Below, one piece after another: positions 9,147 through 16,930 of a DNA stretch of 64,000 nucleotides; positions within the stretch are counted from its first letter, which is position 1, and each line of letters opens with the position of its first letter. A program made the position numbers and the translations under genes. The notes below the pieces were generated by a model. That model made no database searches, was not told where the DNA came from, and saw nothing but the letters and a program-made list of their open reading frames with translations. The stretch covers positions 310,001 to 374,000 of the forward strand of contig NZ_VIVK01000003.1 in NCBI RefSeq assembly GCF_007828865.1. The letters run 5' to 3'. This DNA comes from Kribbella amoyensis. Its GTDB lineage: Bacteria > Actinomycetota > Actinomycetes > Propionibacteriales > Kribbellaceae.

Positions 9147-9160
9147 AGTGTCGCGACACT
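9147..9160. promoter_or_regulatory. 14-bp perfect palindrome in the glgC / GNAT–glgA divergent promoter region
   Basis: AGTGTCGCGACACT is its own reverse complement and lies in the 65-base gap between the divergent glgC and GNAT genes, 7 bases before the GNAT ATG. Its symmetric position makes it a candidate operator shared by both directions. No regulator gene is adjacent. A short symmetric GC-rich word can occur by chance. Confidence 0.4.
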
Positions 9161-9166
9161 AGAGGT

Positions 9167-9703
9167 ATGCCAACACTCGTCGAACCGACCACCGCTGTTC
9201 ACCGTTCCTTCCTCGCTGCTTGGGACGAGTTGGAACCGCAGGAGGAGCGGTGGATGGGTGCCCGGGGCCTGTGGGAGGACTGGACCCGCGAACAGGTGGA
9301 GGATCCGGCCGAGTTCGCCCGCCTGATCGAGGCGATCCGGAGCGAGGCACGGCCCGAGACCGAGATGCCGGCCGACCTGGTCCACCAGACCGTTCTGTGG
9401 TTCGTGGAGGACGACGAGTGGCTCGGCCGGTTGTCGGTCCGGCACCGGCTCACCCCGCACCTGCTGGAACTGGGCGGCCACATCGGGTACGTGGTGCGGC
9501 CGTCGGCGCGGCGCAAGGGGTACGCGACCCAGATGCTGGTCCAGTCGCTGCCCTACGCGGCCAAGCTCGGCATCGATCCGGCCCTGGTGACCTGCGACAA
9601 CGACAACGTCGCGTCCCGCAAGGTGATCGTGGCGGCCGGCGGCGAACTGGAGGACGAACGGCACGGAAAGCTGCGTTTCTGGGTGCCCACCCGGCTGGTC
9701 TGA
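9167..9703 (+). CDS. GNAT-family N-acetyltransferase
   Basis: A 178-residue acetyltransferase. The acetyl-CoA pyrophosphate-binding motif is visible as VVRPSARRKGYATQML (about residues 108–123), followed by VTCDNDNVASRKVIVAAGGE, the usual motif B of small-molecule GNATs. The N-terminal ~90 residues form the variable substrate side; substrate is unknown. The gene is inserted between the divergently arranged glgC and glgA, which are direct neighbours in many actinobacteria, and lies 14 bases before glgA, so the two are probably co-transcribed. No clear Shine-Dalgarno precedes the ATG. Confidence 0.85.
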   Translation: MPTLVEPTTAVHRSFLAAWDELEPQEERWMGARGLWEDWTREQVEDPAEFARLIEAIRSEARPETEMPADLVHQTVLWFVEDDEWLGRLSVRHRLTPHLLELGGHIGYVVRPSARRKGYATQMLVQSLPYAAKLGIDPALVTCDNDNVASRKVIVAAGGELEDERHGKLRFWVPTRLV

Positions 9704-9717
9704 CTTATCGTCGGCTC

Positions 9718-10896
9718 ATGAGAGTCGCGATCCTGACGCGGGAGTTCCCACCGGACGTGTACGGCGGGGCGGGGGTGCACGTGGACTTCCTGGTCCGCGA
9801 GCTGCGCCGCCTGGTCGACGTCGACGTGCACTGCATGGGCGAACCACGCCAGGGGGCCACCGCGCACTCCGAGGACGACGAGCGGATGCCGGCCGCGAAC
9901 GCCGCACTCCGCATCCTCTCCACGGATCTCACCATGACCGCGGCGATCGGTGACGCGCAGCTCGCGCACTCGCACACCTGGTATGCGAACATGGCCGGCC
10001 ACTGGGCGAAACTGCTCTACGACGTACCGCACGTGGTGACCGCGCATTCGCTGGAGCCACGGCGCCCGTGGAAGGCGGAGCAGCTCGGCGGTGGGTACAG
10101 GCTGTCGAGCTGGGCCGAGCGCACGGCGTACGAGGCCGCGGACGCCGTGGTCGCGGTGAGCCGGGGCATGCGGGACGACGTGCTCGACTGCTACCCGTCG
10201 ATCGACCCGGCCAAGGTGCACGTGATCTCGAACGGGATCGACGCGGACTTCTACCGCCCGGACCAGGCCACCAACGTGCTGGAACGTCTCGGCGTGGACC
10301 TGACCAGGCCGTACGTCACGTTCGTCGGCCGGATCACCCGGCAGAAGGGCGTCCCCCACCTGCTCCGGGCAGGTCTCCAGCTCGACCCCTCGGTCCAGCT
10401 CGTCCTGCTCGCCGGAGCCGCCGACACCCCCGAACTCAAGGCCGAGACCGACCGCCTGATCGACGACCTGAAGGCGGCCCGCGACGGCGTCTTCGTGGTC
10501 TCCGAGATGCTCCCGCGCGAAGAGGTCCGGCAGGTCCTGACCCACGCGCTGGCCTTCTGCTGCCCCTCGATCTACGAACCCCTCGGCATCGTCAACCTGG
10601 AGGCGATGGCGTGCGAGACGGCCGTCGTGGCGAGCGCGGTCGGCGGCATCCCCGAGGTGGTCGACGACGGCGTCACCGGCACCCTGGTCAGGTACGACGA
10701 GCAGGACCCGGTCGGCTTCGAGCGAGACCTGGCCGCCGCCGTCAACCACCTGGTCGCCAACCCGGCCCAAGCCGAAGCCCAAGGCAAAGCAGGCCGAACC
10801 AGAGCAGTCCAAGAGTTCAGCTGGGACGCCGTAGCCGACCGAACCGTAAACCTCTACAACAGCCTGCTCGGTGACGTCCGGCCGGCTTCGGGGTAG
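9718..10896 (+). CDS. glgA: glycogen synthase / maltose-1-phosphate synthase (GT4)
   Basis: A 392-residue GT4 glycosyltransferase of the actinobacterial GlgA/GlgM type. The N-terminus MRVAILTREFPPDVYGG matches the mycobacterial protein shown to be an ADP-glucose:glucose-1-phosphate transferase (GlgM) in the GlgE α-glucan route. HVISNGID lies near residue 165, and the donor-binding E-X7-E motif is in PSIYEPLGIVNLEAMA near residue 285. It would use the ADP-glucose made by the divergent glgC product. Whether it acts as a classical glycogen synthase or GlgM cannot be told from sequence; the family evidence favours GlgM. Confidence 0.92.
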   Translation: MRVAILTREFPPDVYGGAGVHVDFLVRELRRLVDVDVHCMGEPRQGATAHSEDDERMPAANAALRILSTDLTMTAAIGDAQLAHSHTWYANMAGHWAKLLYDVPHVVTAHSLEPRRPWKAEQLGGGYRLSSWAERTAYEAADAVVAVSRGMRDDVLDCYPSIDPAKVHVISNGIDADFYRPDQATNVLERLGVDLTRPYVTFVGRITRQKGVPHLLRAGLQLDPSVQLVLLAGAADTPELKAETDRLIDDLKAARDGVFVVSEMLPREEVRQVLTHALAFCCPSIYEPLGIVNLEAMACETAVVASAVGGIPEVVDDGVTGTLVRYDEQDPVGFERDLAAAVNHLVANPAQAEAQGKAGRTRAVQEFSWDAVADRTVNLYNSLLGDVRPASG

Positions 10897-10908
10897 GTGC
10901 CTCAGTTT

Positions 10909-10982
10909 GGTGGGCTGACCCACCGGACGGCGGGTCAGCTCACCGTACGCGGTTAGCCATCCCACACCGCGGTGGGTCAGCC
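10909..10982. repeat. palindromic intergenic repeat cluster A, possible bidirectional terminator
   Basis: The gap between convergent glgA and the AbiEi–DUF559 gene holds several variants of a G-rich/C-rich palindromic word: GGTGGGCTGACCCACC at 10909–10924, then CGGGTCAGCTCACC, then GGTGGGTCAGCC at 10971–10982. The first and last copies are inverted with respect to each other and can pair as a long stem. Related words occur at 12020–12076 and 20795–20875. It may serve as a terminator for both genes. Confidence 0.55.
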
Positions 10983-11930
10983 TGCGAGAGGGGTACGGCG
11001 GGAGCGGGTGAACGCGCCACGGATGCGCATCGCCGTGCGAACGGGGTGATCGAGGTCGCTCCAGGTGATTCGCACGACCTGCAGGCCCCTGGCGCGAAGG
11101 CGATCCTCCCTCAGCTTCTCCCGGATCAGGATCCCGCGTGACTGATCGGCGTACTTCATCATGCCGTCGAACTCGACGACCGTGTCCTCGTCCGGGAAGA
11201 GAAAGTCGACTCTGCCGATCGGTCCCGCGTCATCCTCGAACACCGCCTGGAGCGTCGGCACGGGCAGGCCTTCGGTGCGCATCAGCACCCGGAGACGGGA
11301 CTCACCCACGGATTCCGCGAGCGGATCGGCGAACGCCAGCGCTGAGCGGATCGTCGGACCGCCGGCCCAGTGCTCGGTCAGCTCGAGCAGGCGCCGCAGT
11401 TCTTCGTGATCGAAACGGGGGTGCCGCATCGCTGCGTCCGCGCTCACGACAGCTGCCTCGAACGAGCCCAGCGCGGCGGTTTCGACGGTGGCTCGTGCCA
11501 GCGAGGTCACTGCCAGCCCGTCGATCTCCGCAATGTGCTGAGGATCGAGCGTGCCTCGATGGTGCCGCACGCCGGCCTTTACGCCGCAGCGACCCGTCGT
11601 ACGCGTGAGCTGAGCCTCGCGGAGATCGGCGCGCCAGATCGGTACACCATGCAGGATCAGCGCCGAGTGATGACTGACTATCGCCGTTCCGCGCTTCATC
11701 GAGTTCACCGCGGCGTGGACGAGCTGTCGATGGTGGAAGATCTGCCGGTCCCACGGTGCCATCCCGCTGAGATCGACACGCTCGGCGTACTGTCCGTACC
11801 GGATTCGCACCCACCGGCCATCCGCCAGCCGCTCACGAATCTGCTCGACGGAGTAGCCGGCATCGGCAGCTTGCCTGCTGCTGACCACGCCACCTTGCCG
11901 AGCCGCGACTCGCCTCAATTCCGGATTCAC
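10977..11930 (-). CDS. AbiEi-type winged-helix domain fused to DUF559-like nuclease-fold domain
   Basis: About 317 residues. The N-terminal ~60 residues (ARQGGVVSSRQAADAGYSVEQIRERLADG) resemble the winged-helix domain of AbiEi-type antitoxins, including the typical RYGQYA region. The C-terminal ~110 residues resemble DUF559/very-short-patch-repair folds: GRVDFLFPDEDTVVEFDG gives the aspartate and glutamate of a PD-(D/E)XK-like site, and LQVVRITWSDL follows. Such solitary fusions are common in actinobacteria and their function is unknown. No AbiEii toxin partner is adjacent. Start is uncertain: GTG at 11930 is used, and GTG at 11957 is possible. The gene is bracketed by related palindromic repeats. 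Confidence 0.7.
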   Translation of the reverse strand: MNPELRRVAARQGGVVSSRQAADAGYSVEQIRERLADGRWVRIRYGQYAERVDLSGMAPWDRQIFHHRQLVHAAVNSMKRGTAIVSHHSALILHGVPIWRADLREAQLTRTTGRCGVKAGVRHHRGTLDPQHIAEIDGLAVTSLARATVETAALGSFEAAVVSADAAMRHPRFDHEELRRLLELTEHWAGGPTIRSALAFADPLAESVGESRLRVLMRTEGLPVPTLQAVFEDDAGPIGRVDFLFPDEDTVVEFDGMMKYADQSRGILIREKLREDRLRARGLQVVRITWSDLDHPVRTAMRIRGAFTRSRRTPLAG

Positions 11931-12019
11931 CCGAACAGCATCGCGCCCCTCCCCCACCTGCCGCTCCCCGTTCCCCGTCCCCTGTGGACAACGCCTCGTT
12001 GGTCAGCACACCGGACTGT

Positions 12020-12076
12020 GGGTTGGCTCACCGGACTCCGGCTGGCCAACCCCTCATCGGGTGGGTCGGCCCACCC
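12020..12076. repeat. palindromic intergenic repeat cluster B, possible pepA terminator
   Basis: Two hairpins lie in the gap downstream of pepA. GGGTTGGC at 12020–12027 pairs with GCCAACCC at 12045–12052, and GGGTGGG at 12059–12065 pairs with CCCACCC at 12070–12076 around a TCGG loop. The words resemble those of clusters A and C. The second hairpin lies about 50 bases beyond the pepA stop and could end its transcript. Confidence 0.5.
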
Positions 12077-12126
12077 GAGGTGGCTCATCGGGGGCAAACC
12101 GCGTTCTTCCGGCCCGCTGTTGCCGC

Positions 12127-13644
12127 TTAGGCGAGGCCTGCGGTGGGGGTTTCGGAGGTTAGCCAGGTGGTGAGGAGGCGGGCTCCTGCTCCTGTTGCGC
12201 CGAGGGTGTACTCGTGTTCGTCGCGGGGGGACTCGGCGATGCTCGAGAGGTCCAGGTGGGCCCACGGGATGTCGCCCGCGAACGCCTTGAGGAACAGGGC
12301 GGCCGTGATCGAGCCCGGGCCCTTGGAGCTGTTGACGGAGTCCGCGATCGGGGTCGAGATCAGGTCCGCGTACTCGGCCGGCAGCGGCATCCGCCACAGG
12401 CGCTCGCCCGACACCTCACCGGCCGCGGTCAGGTTCGCCGCCAGGGTGTCGCTGGTCGCGAAGAGGCCGCCGTACAGCATCGAGCCGAGGGAGACCTTGA
12501 TCGCGCCGGTCAAGGTCGCGATGTCGACGATGACGTCCGGCTTCAGCTCCTTGACCGCGTACGCGAGCCCGTCGGCGAGCACCAGGCGGCCTTCGGCGTC
12601 GGTGTTCTTCACCTCGGTGGTGCGGCCGCCGTAGTGCCGGATCACGTCGTCCGGCCGGTACGCCGTGCCCGACGGCATGTTCTCGGCCGCGCAGACCAGA
12701 CCGGTGACCCGGACCTTGGCGCCGAGTTCGCGCAACGCCGCCATCGTCGCGATGACCGAGCCACCACCGGTCATGTCGCGCTTCATCGACACCATGCCCT
12801 CGCGCGGCTTCAGCGACAGGCCGCCGGTGTCGTACGTGATCCCCTTGCCGACCAGCACGACGTACGGCGTGTCGTCGCCGGCGCCGTCCGGGACGTAGTC
12901 GAGCCGGACGAACCGCGGCGGCCGGGTGGAGCCCTGGCCGACCGCGAGGATGCCGCCGAACCCGTCCGCGGCGAGCTTCTTCTCGTCCCACACCGTCACC
13001 TTGAGACCGCCGTGCCCGGCGAGCTCGGTGGCCCGGGCGGCGAGCCAGGCCGGGTCCTTCTCGTTCGACGGGGTGGTGGCGAACTGGCGGGCCAGCCAGC
13101 CGGTGCGGCCGACCACGACGCCGCGCGCGACCGCCTCGGTCCGGTCGGCGCTGGAGCCGTCGGTCACGGTGACCCGCTCGACCACCGGCTTGCCCGGGTC
13201 GACAGTCTTGCGGTGGAACGTGAACGACCCGAGCACCAGCCCCTCGGCGAACGCCTGGAGCGCGTCGTCATCGATGCCTTCGGCAACAACCGTGGTGAGC
13301 TCGGCCTTGCCGCGGCCGAACCGCGCGATCGCGGCCCCGGCGTGTCGCAACGCGGCCGCCGACCCGTTCCCGGCGCCGACCAGCAGCACCTCGGCCACCT
13401 CGCCGGCCAGCAGCGGGTACGTCGCGGTGACGCCGGCCGCGGTACTGAACCCGGTGTCCGTCTGCGCCGTCAGCAACCGGTCGAGGTCGACCCCGAGCCG
13501 CTCGCCCGTCTCCTGCGCGGCGGCCGGCAGCCCGGCCTCGCCGACCACGACGACCCAGCTACGGGCACCGTGCACAGGGAGCCCCGGCTGCCAGGTCACG
13601 GCCGGCAGGGTGGGAAGGACTGTCTTGCTGGTGCGGCGAGCCAC
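12127..13644 (-). CDS. pepA: leucyl aminopeptidase (M17 family)
   Basis: A 505-residue cytosolic M17 metallo-aminopeptidase that removes N-terminal residues from peptides. The C-terminal catalytic domain has the two-metal signature: KGITYDTGGLSLKP (metal lysine and aspartate) and the family motif NTDAEGRLVLADGLAYA near residue 345. The N-terminal ~160 residues are the variable regulatory domain. Full length for the family. It is monocistronic, with a hairpin between it and the DUF3117 gene upstream and another downstream. Confidence 0.95.
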   Translation of the reverse strand: MARRTSKTVLPTLPAVTWQPGLPVHGARSWVVVVGEAGLPAAAQETGERLGVDLDRLLTAQTDTGFSTAAGVTATYPLLAGEVAEVLLVGAGNGSAAALRHAGAAIARFGRGKAELTTVVAEGIDDDALQAFAEGLVLGSFTFHRKTVDPGKPVVERVTVTDGSSADRTEAVARGVVVGRTGWLARQFATTPSNEKDPAWLAARATELAGHGGLKVTVWDEKKLAADGFGGILAVGQGSTRPPRFVRLDYVPDGAGDDTPYVVLVGKGITYDTGGLSLKPREGMVSMKRDMTGGGSVIATMAALRELGAKVRVTGLVCAAENMPSGTAYRPDDVIRHYGGRTTEVKNTDAEGRLVLADGLAYAVKELKPDVIVDIATLTGAIKVSLGSMLYGGLFATSDTLAANLTAAGEVSGERLWRMPLPAEYADLISTPIADSVNSSKGPGSITAALFLKAFAGDIPWAHLDLSSIAESPRDEHEYTLGATGAGARLLTTWLTSETPTAGLA

Positions 13645-13701
13645 TGGATGACCTCACTGGAGTTTGATCAAAAACTGCCTGACTGTGTCCGGGCAACCGT
13701 A

Positions 13702-13743
13702 ACGACCCCGGCCGGTGCCGCAGCAGGCACCCACCGGGGTCGT
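13702..13743 (-). terminator. strong hairpin between the DUF3117 gene and pepA
   Basis: ACGACCCCGG at 13702–13711 pairs perfectly with CCGGGGTCGT at 13734–13743. Inside it GGTGCC at 13714–13719 pairs with GGCACC at 13726–13731 around a 6-base loop. It lies about 48 bases past the DUF3117 stop on the minus strand and before pepA. There is no U-tract, as is common for actinobacterial terminators. Confidence 0.7.
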
Positions 13744-13790
13744 CCAATGTCAAAAGGTGCGCCGGCGTGGGAGCACCCCGCGGAGACGCT

Positions 13791-13958
13791 TCAGCCCACT
13801 ACGGCCTTGAGCGCGTTCCCCAGCTCGGTCGCCTCGTCGGCGTTCAGCTCGACGACCAGCCGGCCGCCGCCCTCGAGCGGAACCCGCATCACGATTCCGC
13901 GGCCCTCCTTGGTGACCTCGAGCGGACCATCGCCCGTCCGCGGCTTCATCGCCGCCAT
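13791..13958 (-). CDS. DUF3117 family protein
   Basis: A 55-residue protein beginning MAAMKPRTGDGPLEV. The sequence RGIVMRVPLEGGGRLVVEL is the core of DUF3117, a small conserved actinobacterial family that includes Rv1211 of M. tuberculosis. Function is unknown. The start at 13958 is supported by a GGAAGGGG ribosome binding site 7 bases upstream; longer in-frame readings lack such a site. Its position near glgA and tag genes matches its neighbourhood in mycobacteria. Confidence 0.9.
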   Translation of the reverse strand: MAAMKPRTGDGPLEVTKEGRGIVMRVPLEGGGRLVVELNADEATELGNALKAVVG

Positions 13959-14122
13959 GCGCGCACCCCTTCCCTCATCGGTTTTGAGCGACGACACCGC
14001 GCGGTCTGCCGTCGCCGGCGCCCACGCGGTGATGCGCCGTCGGCGCGTATCGCAGTGTTTATCGCCACCCATTATCCCCGATCACAGGCCGAAGCCGTGC
14101 ACCATACGGCAGACTCGGGGGC

Positions 14123-14941
14123 GTGCACGCCCGTTCGGCCCTTTTCGACCTGTACGGCGACCACCTGCGCGCCCGTGGTGCGCGCGCCCCGGTGGCCGCT
14201 CTGGTACGCCTGCTCGCACCCCTCGGAGTGCAACCACCCGCGGTCCGGACGGCGGTGTCGCGGATGGTCCGGCAGGGCTGGCTGGAGCCGGTCCGGACCG
14301 ACGGCCAGCCGGGGTACGCGTTGACCAGCCGGGCGCGTCGCCGGCTCGACGACGCGGCGGTCCGGATCTACCGGACGCAGGCCGCGCGCGGTGCCGCCGA
14401 GGAGCCCGCCGACCGACCTGGCGAGTGGGACCGGCACTGGCATCTCTGCATCCTCCGCGAGGTACCGAACGCCCGCCGCCGTGAGCAACTGGCGAGCCAA
14501 CTTTCCTTCCTGGGTTGGGCTCCGCTGTCCGACGGGGCCTGGGTCGGGCTGCGCGACGACGCCGAGGTGGACCAGATCCTCGCCGTCGAAGGACTCACCG
14601 CGGACCGGTTCCGGGCACCCGTCGACGAAGGGGCCACGGAGTTCGCCCGGCGGGTCTGGCGCCTCGACGACCTCGGCGCGGCGTACGACGCCTGGCTGAT
14701 CGAGGCGAAGGCCCTGGCCGAGCGCGCCGGCGACGACGTCAGCGACGAGCAGGCGTTCGCCGTCCGGTCCGAACTGCTGCACGAATGGCGCAAGTTCCTG
14801 TTCGTCGATCCGGGACTGCCGGACGACCTGCTGCCCGACGACTGGGCCGGCACCAGGGCCGCCGCGTTCTTCGATTTCCACGCCCAACGACTGGGCCACG
14901 CGGCCGGGCGTTTCGTGGACGACTGCCTGACCGTTCACTGA
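14123..14941 (+). CDS. PaaX-family transcriptional regulator
   Basis: A 272-residue regulator with an N-terminal winged helix (about residues 1–75; LGVQPPAVRTAVSRMVRQGWLEP is the recognition part), a central PaaX domain and a C-terminal dimerisation part (LLHEWRKFLFVDPGLPDDLLPDDW) typical of the family. PaaX proteins repress phenylacetyl-CoA catabolism genes and release DNA on binding the CoA thioester. Start is GTG. The next gene, 32 bases downstream on the same strand, is an enoyl-CoA hydratase of the PaaG/PaaB type, which fits a regulator–target pair; the rest of the paa pathway is absent here. Confidence 0.88.
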   Translation: MHARSALFDLYGDHLRARGARAPVAALVRLLAPLGVQPPAVRTAVSRMVRQGWLEPVRTDGQPGYALTSRARRRLDDAAVRIYRTQAARGAAEEPADRPGEWDRHWHLCILREVPNARRREQLASQLSFLGWAPLSDGAWVGLRDDAEVDQILAVEGLTADRFRAPVDEGATEFARRVWRLDDLGAAYDAWLIEAKALAERAGDDVSDEQAFAVRSELLHEWRKFLFVDPGLPDDLLPDDWAGTRAAAFFDFHAQRLGHAAGRFVDDCLTVH

Positions 14942-14973
14942 TTTTCCTCACCGACTGTTGGGAGACTGCAACG

Positions 14974-15765
14974 ATGAGTGACTCCGTCCGCTACGACGTG
15001 GCCGCCGGCGTCGGCACGATCACCCTGGATCGGCCCGAGGCGATGAACTCCCTCGACACCCCGACCAAGGTGGCGTTGCGGGACACGGTCCGGGCGGCGG
15101 CCGAGGACGACGCGGTCCGCTGTGTCGTGCTCACCGGGACCGGGCGCGCGTTCTGCGTCGGGCAGGATCTGAAGGAGCACATCGGGCTGCTCGAGGCGAA
15201 CGACCTGGACGCGCTGTGGTCCACCGTGCCCGAGCACTACGCGCCGATCGCGCAGGCGCTGGCCGAGATGCCGAAGCCGGTGATCGCGGCGCTGAACGGG
15301 GTCGCCGCCGGGGCCGGGGCGTCGATGGCGTTCGCGTGTGACTTCCGGATCCTGGCCGACACCGCCGGGTTCAACCTGGCGTTCACCGGGATCGCGCTGT
15401 CCTGCGACACCGGGATCTCGTGGACCCTGCCGCGGTTGATCGGCCAGGCGAAGGCGACCGAGTTGTTGTACTTCCCGCGCACGATCCCGGCCGCGGAGGC
15501 GGCGGATCTGGGGCTGGCGACGCGCGTCGTACCGGCCGGTGAGCTGGAGTCGGTGACGGCCGAGCTGGCGACGAAACTGGCCGCGGGTCCGACGCTCGCG
15601 TACGGGGCGGTGCGGCAGGCGCTGAACTACTCGGCGTCGCACACGCTGCACGAGTCGCTGCAGTTCGAGGCGGACAAGATGGAGTCGACGGGCAGTACTG
15701 CGGACCACCGGAACGCGGTCGCCTCGTTCGTCGCGAAGCAGAAGCCGACGTTCGAGGGCAAGTAG
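14974..15765 (+). CDS. enoyl-CoA hydratase/isomerase, PaaG-like
   Basis: A 263-residue crotonase-fold protein. VVLTGTGRAFCVGQDLKEH forms the first oxyanion/CoA segment, ALNGVAAGAGASMAFACDFRI the second, and SCDTGISWTLPRLIG places an aspartate near residue 150 as in PaaG (1,2-epoxyphenylacetyl-CoA isomerase) rather than the two-glutamate site of classical hydratases. It probably acts on a CoA thioester in phenylacetate or fatty acid metabolism. GGGAGA ten bases before the ATG at 14974 is the ribosome binding site. It is probably co-transcribed with the PaaX-family gene upstream. Confidence 0.85.
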   Translation: MSDSVRYDVAAGVGTITLDRPEAMNSLDTPTKVALRDTVRAAAEDDAVRCVVLTGTGRAFCVGQDLKEHIGLLEANDLDALWSTVPEHYAPIAQALAEMPKPVIAALNGVAAGAGASMAFACDFRILADTAGFNLAFTGIALSCDTGISWTLPRLIGQAKATELLYFPRTIPAAEAADLGLATRVVPAGELESVTAELATKLAAGPTLAYGAVRQALNYSASHTLHESLQFEADKMESTGSTADHRNAVASFVAKQKPTFEGK

Positions 15766-15785
15766 TCGCCTCGTTCTGATCGGCT

Positions 15786-15801
15786 CATGACATCTGTCAT
15801 G
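15786..15801. promoter_or_regulatory. orphan inverted repeat resembling a response-regulator operator
   Basis: CATGACA-TC-TGTCATG is a perfect 7-bp inverted repeat with a 2-base spacer. It begins 21 bases past the enoyl-CoA hydratase stop. A TANNNT word (TACGGT) follows some 20 bases later, yet no plus-strand gene begins before the tag gene arriving from the other side. Similar palindromes, to my recollection, sit before ABC-export operons controlled by LuxR-type response regulators in actinobacteria. Here no target gene remains. Confidence 0.4.
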
Positions 15802-15917
15802 TGTCGGGCGGCCGGGCGGGGCTTACGGTTCTCCCGATCCCCCACGATCGCGCGGCCGGCTGGGGCAGCCATCCCCCACAGTCGGCCGCGCAACCTCGAC
15901 CGCGCGACCTCGGCGGG

Positions 15918-16478
15918 TCAGCGGGCGATGCAGTCGGCCAGGTGGTCGTTGACGATGCCGGTGGCCTGCATGAGCGCGTAGCTGGTGGTCGGCCCAACGA
16001 AGACGAACCCCTTCTTCTTCAGGGCTTTCGACATCGCTACCGACTCCGGCGTCGTGGCCGGTACGTCGGCGTTGGTCTTCGGCGCCGGGTGGTCCACCGG
16101 CTGGAAGGACCAGAGCAGGTCCGCGAACTCGCCGGGCGCCAACTCGAGCAGGGCGCGCGCGTTGGTGACGGTCGCGGTGATCTTCGCCTTGTTGCGGATG
16201 ATGCCCGCGTCGGCCATCAACCGATCGTGGTCGTCCTGGCCGTACCCCGCGATCACGGTCGGATCGAACTGCGCGAACGCCTTCCGGAAGTTCTCGCGTT
16301 TGCGCAGGATCGTGATCCAGGACAGCCCGGACTGGAACCCTTCCAGCGTCATCCGCTCGAACAGGCCGTGGTCGTCGCGGATCTGCCGGCCCCACTCGTG
16401 GTCGTGGTACTCGACGTACTCCGGGGCCGAGGTCGCCCAGGTACAGCGCGGGCGGCCGTCCGGGCCGGGGACCGTCAT
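15918..16478 (-). CDS. tag: DNA-3-methyladenine glycosylase I
   Basis: A 186-residue base-excision enzyme of the Tag family, which removes 3-methyladenine from alkylated DNA. RCTWATSAPEYVEYHDHEWG near the N-terminus and EGFQSGLSWITILRKRENFRKAF are signature segments; the C-terminal zinc-site histidine lies in IVNDHLADC. The ATG at 16478 overlaps the SRPBCC gene's stop by four bases (ATGA). The gene corresponds to tagA in the mycobacterial arrangement beside the DivIVA-domain and DUF3117 genes. Confidence 0.93.
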   Translation of the reverse strand: MTVPGPDGRPRCTWATSAPEYVEYHDHEWGRQIRDDHGLFERMTLEGFQSGLSWITILRKRENFRKAFAQFDPTVIAGYGQDDHDRLMADAGIIRNKAKITATVTNARALLELAPGEFADLLWSFQPVDHPAPKTNADVPATTPESVAMSKALKKKGFVFVGPTTSYALMQATGIVNDHLADCIAR

Positions 16479-16930
16479 GCGGCGACCACCTTGGCGAGGC
16501 GTCGCAGCGAGATCCGCATCGTCAGCTCGAAGCCCGGGCGGACCACGGCCCAGCCGAGACGACCGACGCGGCCCAGCGGCGGGACGACGTCCTCGGACCA
16601 GGTGAACCGGCTTCCGGTCGCCGTCGGCGACACGGCGAACGTCCCGGTGCCGCTGACGACGGTACCGAGGTGCTTCACGGTGCACTCTCGGGGTGGGTCC
16701 CAGTGGGTGATGACCATGTGGTCAGTGAACCCGAAGGGACCGACAGAAGTCCGCGCCGCGACTCCCCCGCCGACGCCCTGGCCGTCCTGCGCGGTCGCCC
16801 GGACCCGCGTCAGTACCATCCACGCGGACTGCGCGTCCCAGTCGACCACAGCGGCCCAAGCCGCCTCGGGTCCGACCGGAAGCTCCACCGACGCCTCCGC
16901 ATGACACCCGGACGCCGGCGCGTCACTCAT
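16475..16930 (-). CDS. SRPBCC-family (START-like) protein
   Basis: A 151-residue protein with the helix-grip layout of polyketide cyclase/dehydrase-like SRPBCC proteins. It opens with AEASVELPVGPEAAWAAVVDWDA, has a central HMVITHWDPPRECTVKH strand region and a C-terminal helix (FELTMRISLRRLAKVVAA). It likely binds a hydrophobic ligand; the ligand is unknown. Both ends overlap neighbours by four bases (ATGA), so it is translationally coupled between the DivIVA-domain gene and tag. In mycobacteria those two are adjacent, so this gene looks like an insertion into the block. Confidence 0.8.
   Translation of the reverse strand: MSDAPASGCHAEASVELPVGPEAAWAAVVDWDAQSAWMVLTRVRATAQDGQGVGGGVAARTSVGPFGFTDHMVITHWDPPRECTVKHLGTVVSGTGTFAVSPTATGSRFTWSEDVVPPLGRVGRLGWAVVRPGFELTMRISLRRLAKVVAA

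Noticed and set aside
6574-9192. Extended kynureninase of 872 residues covering glgC
   Set aside because: The extension is an out-of-frame reading of glgC. The GTG at 7878 gives a normal-length enzyme.
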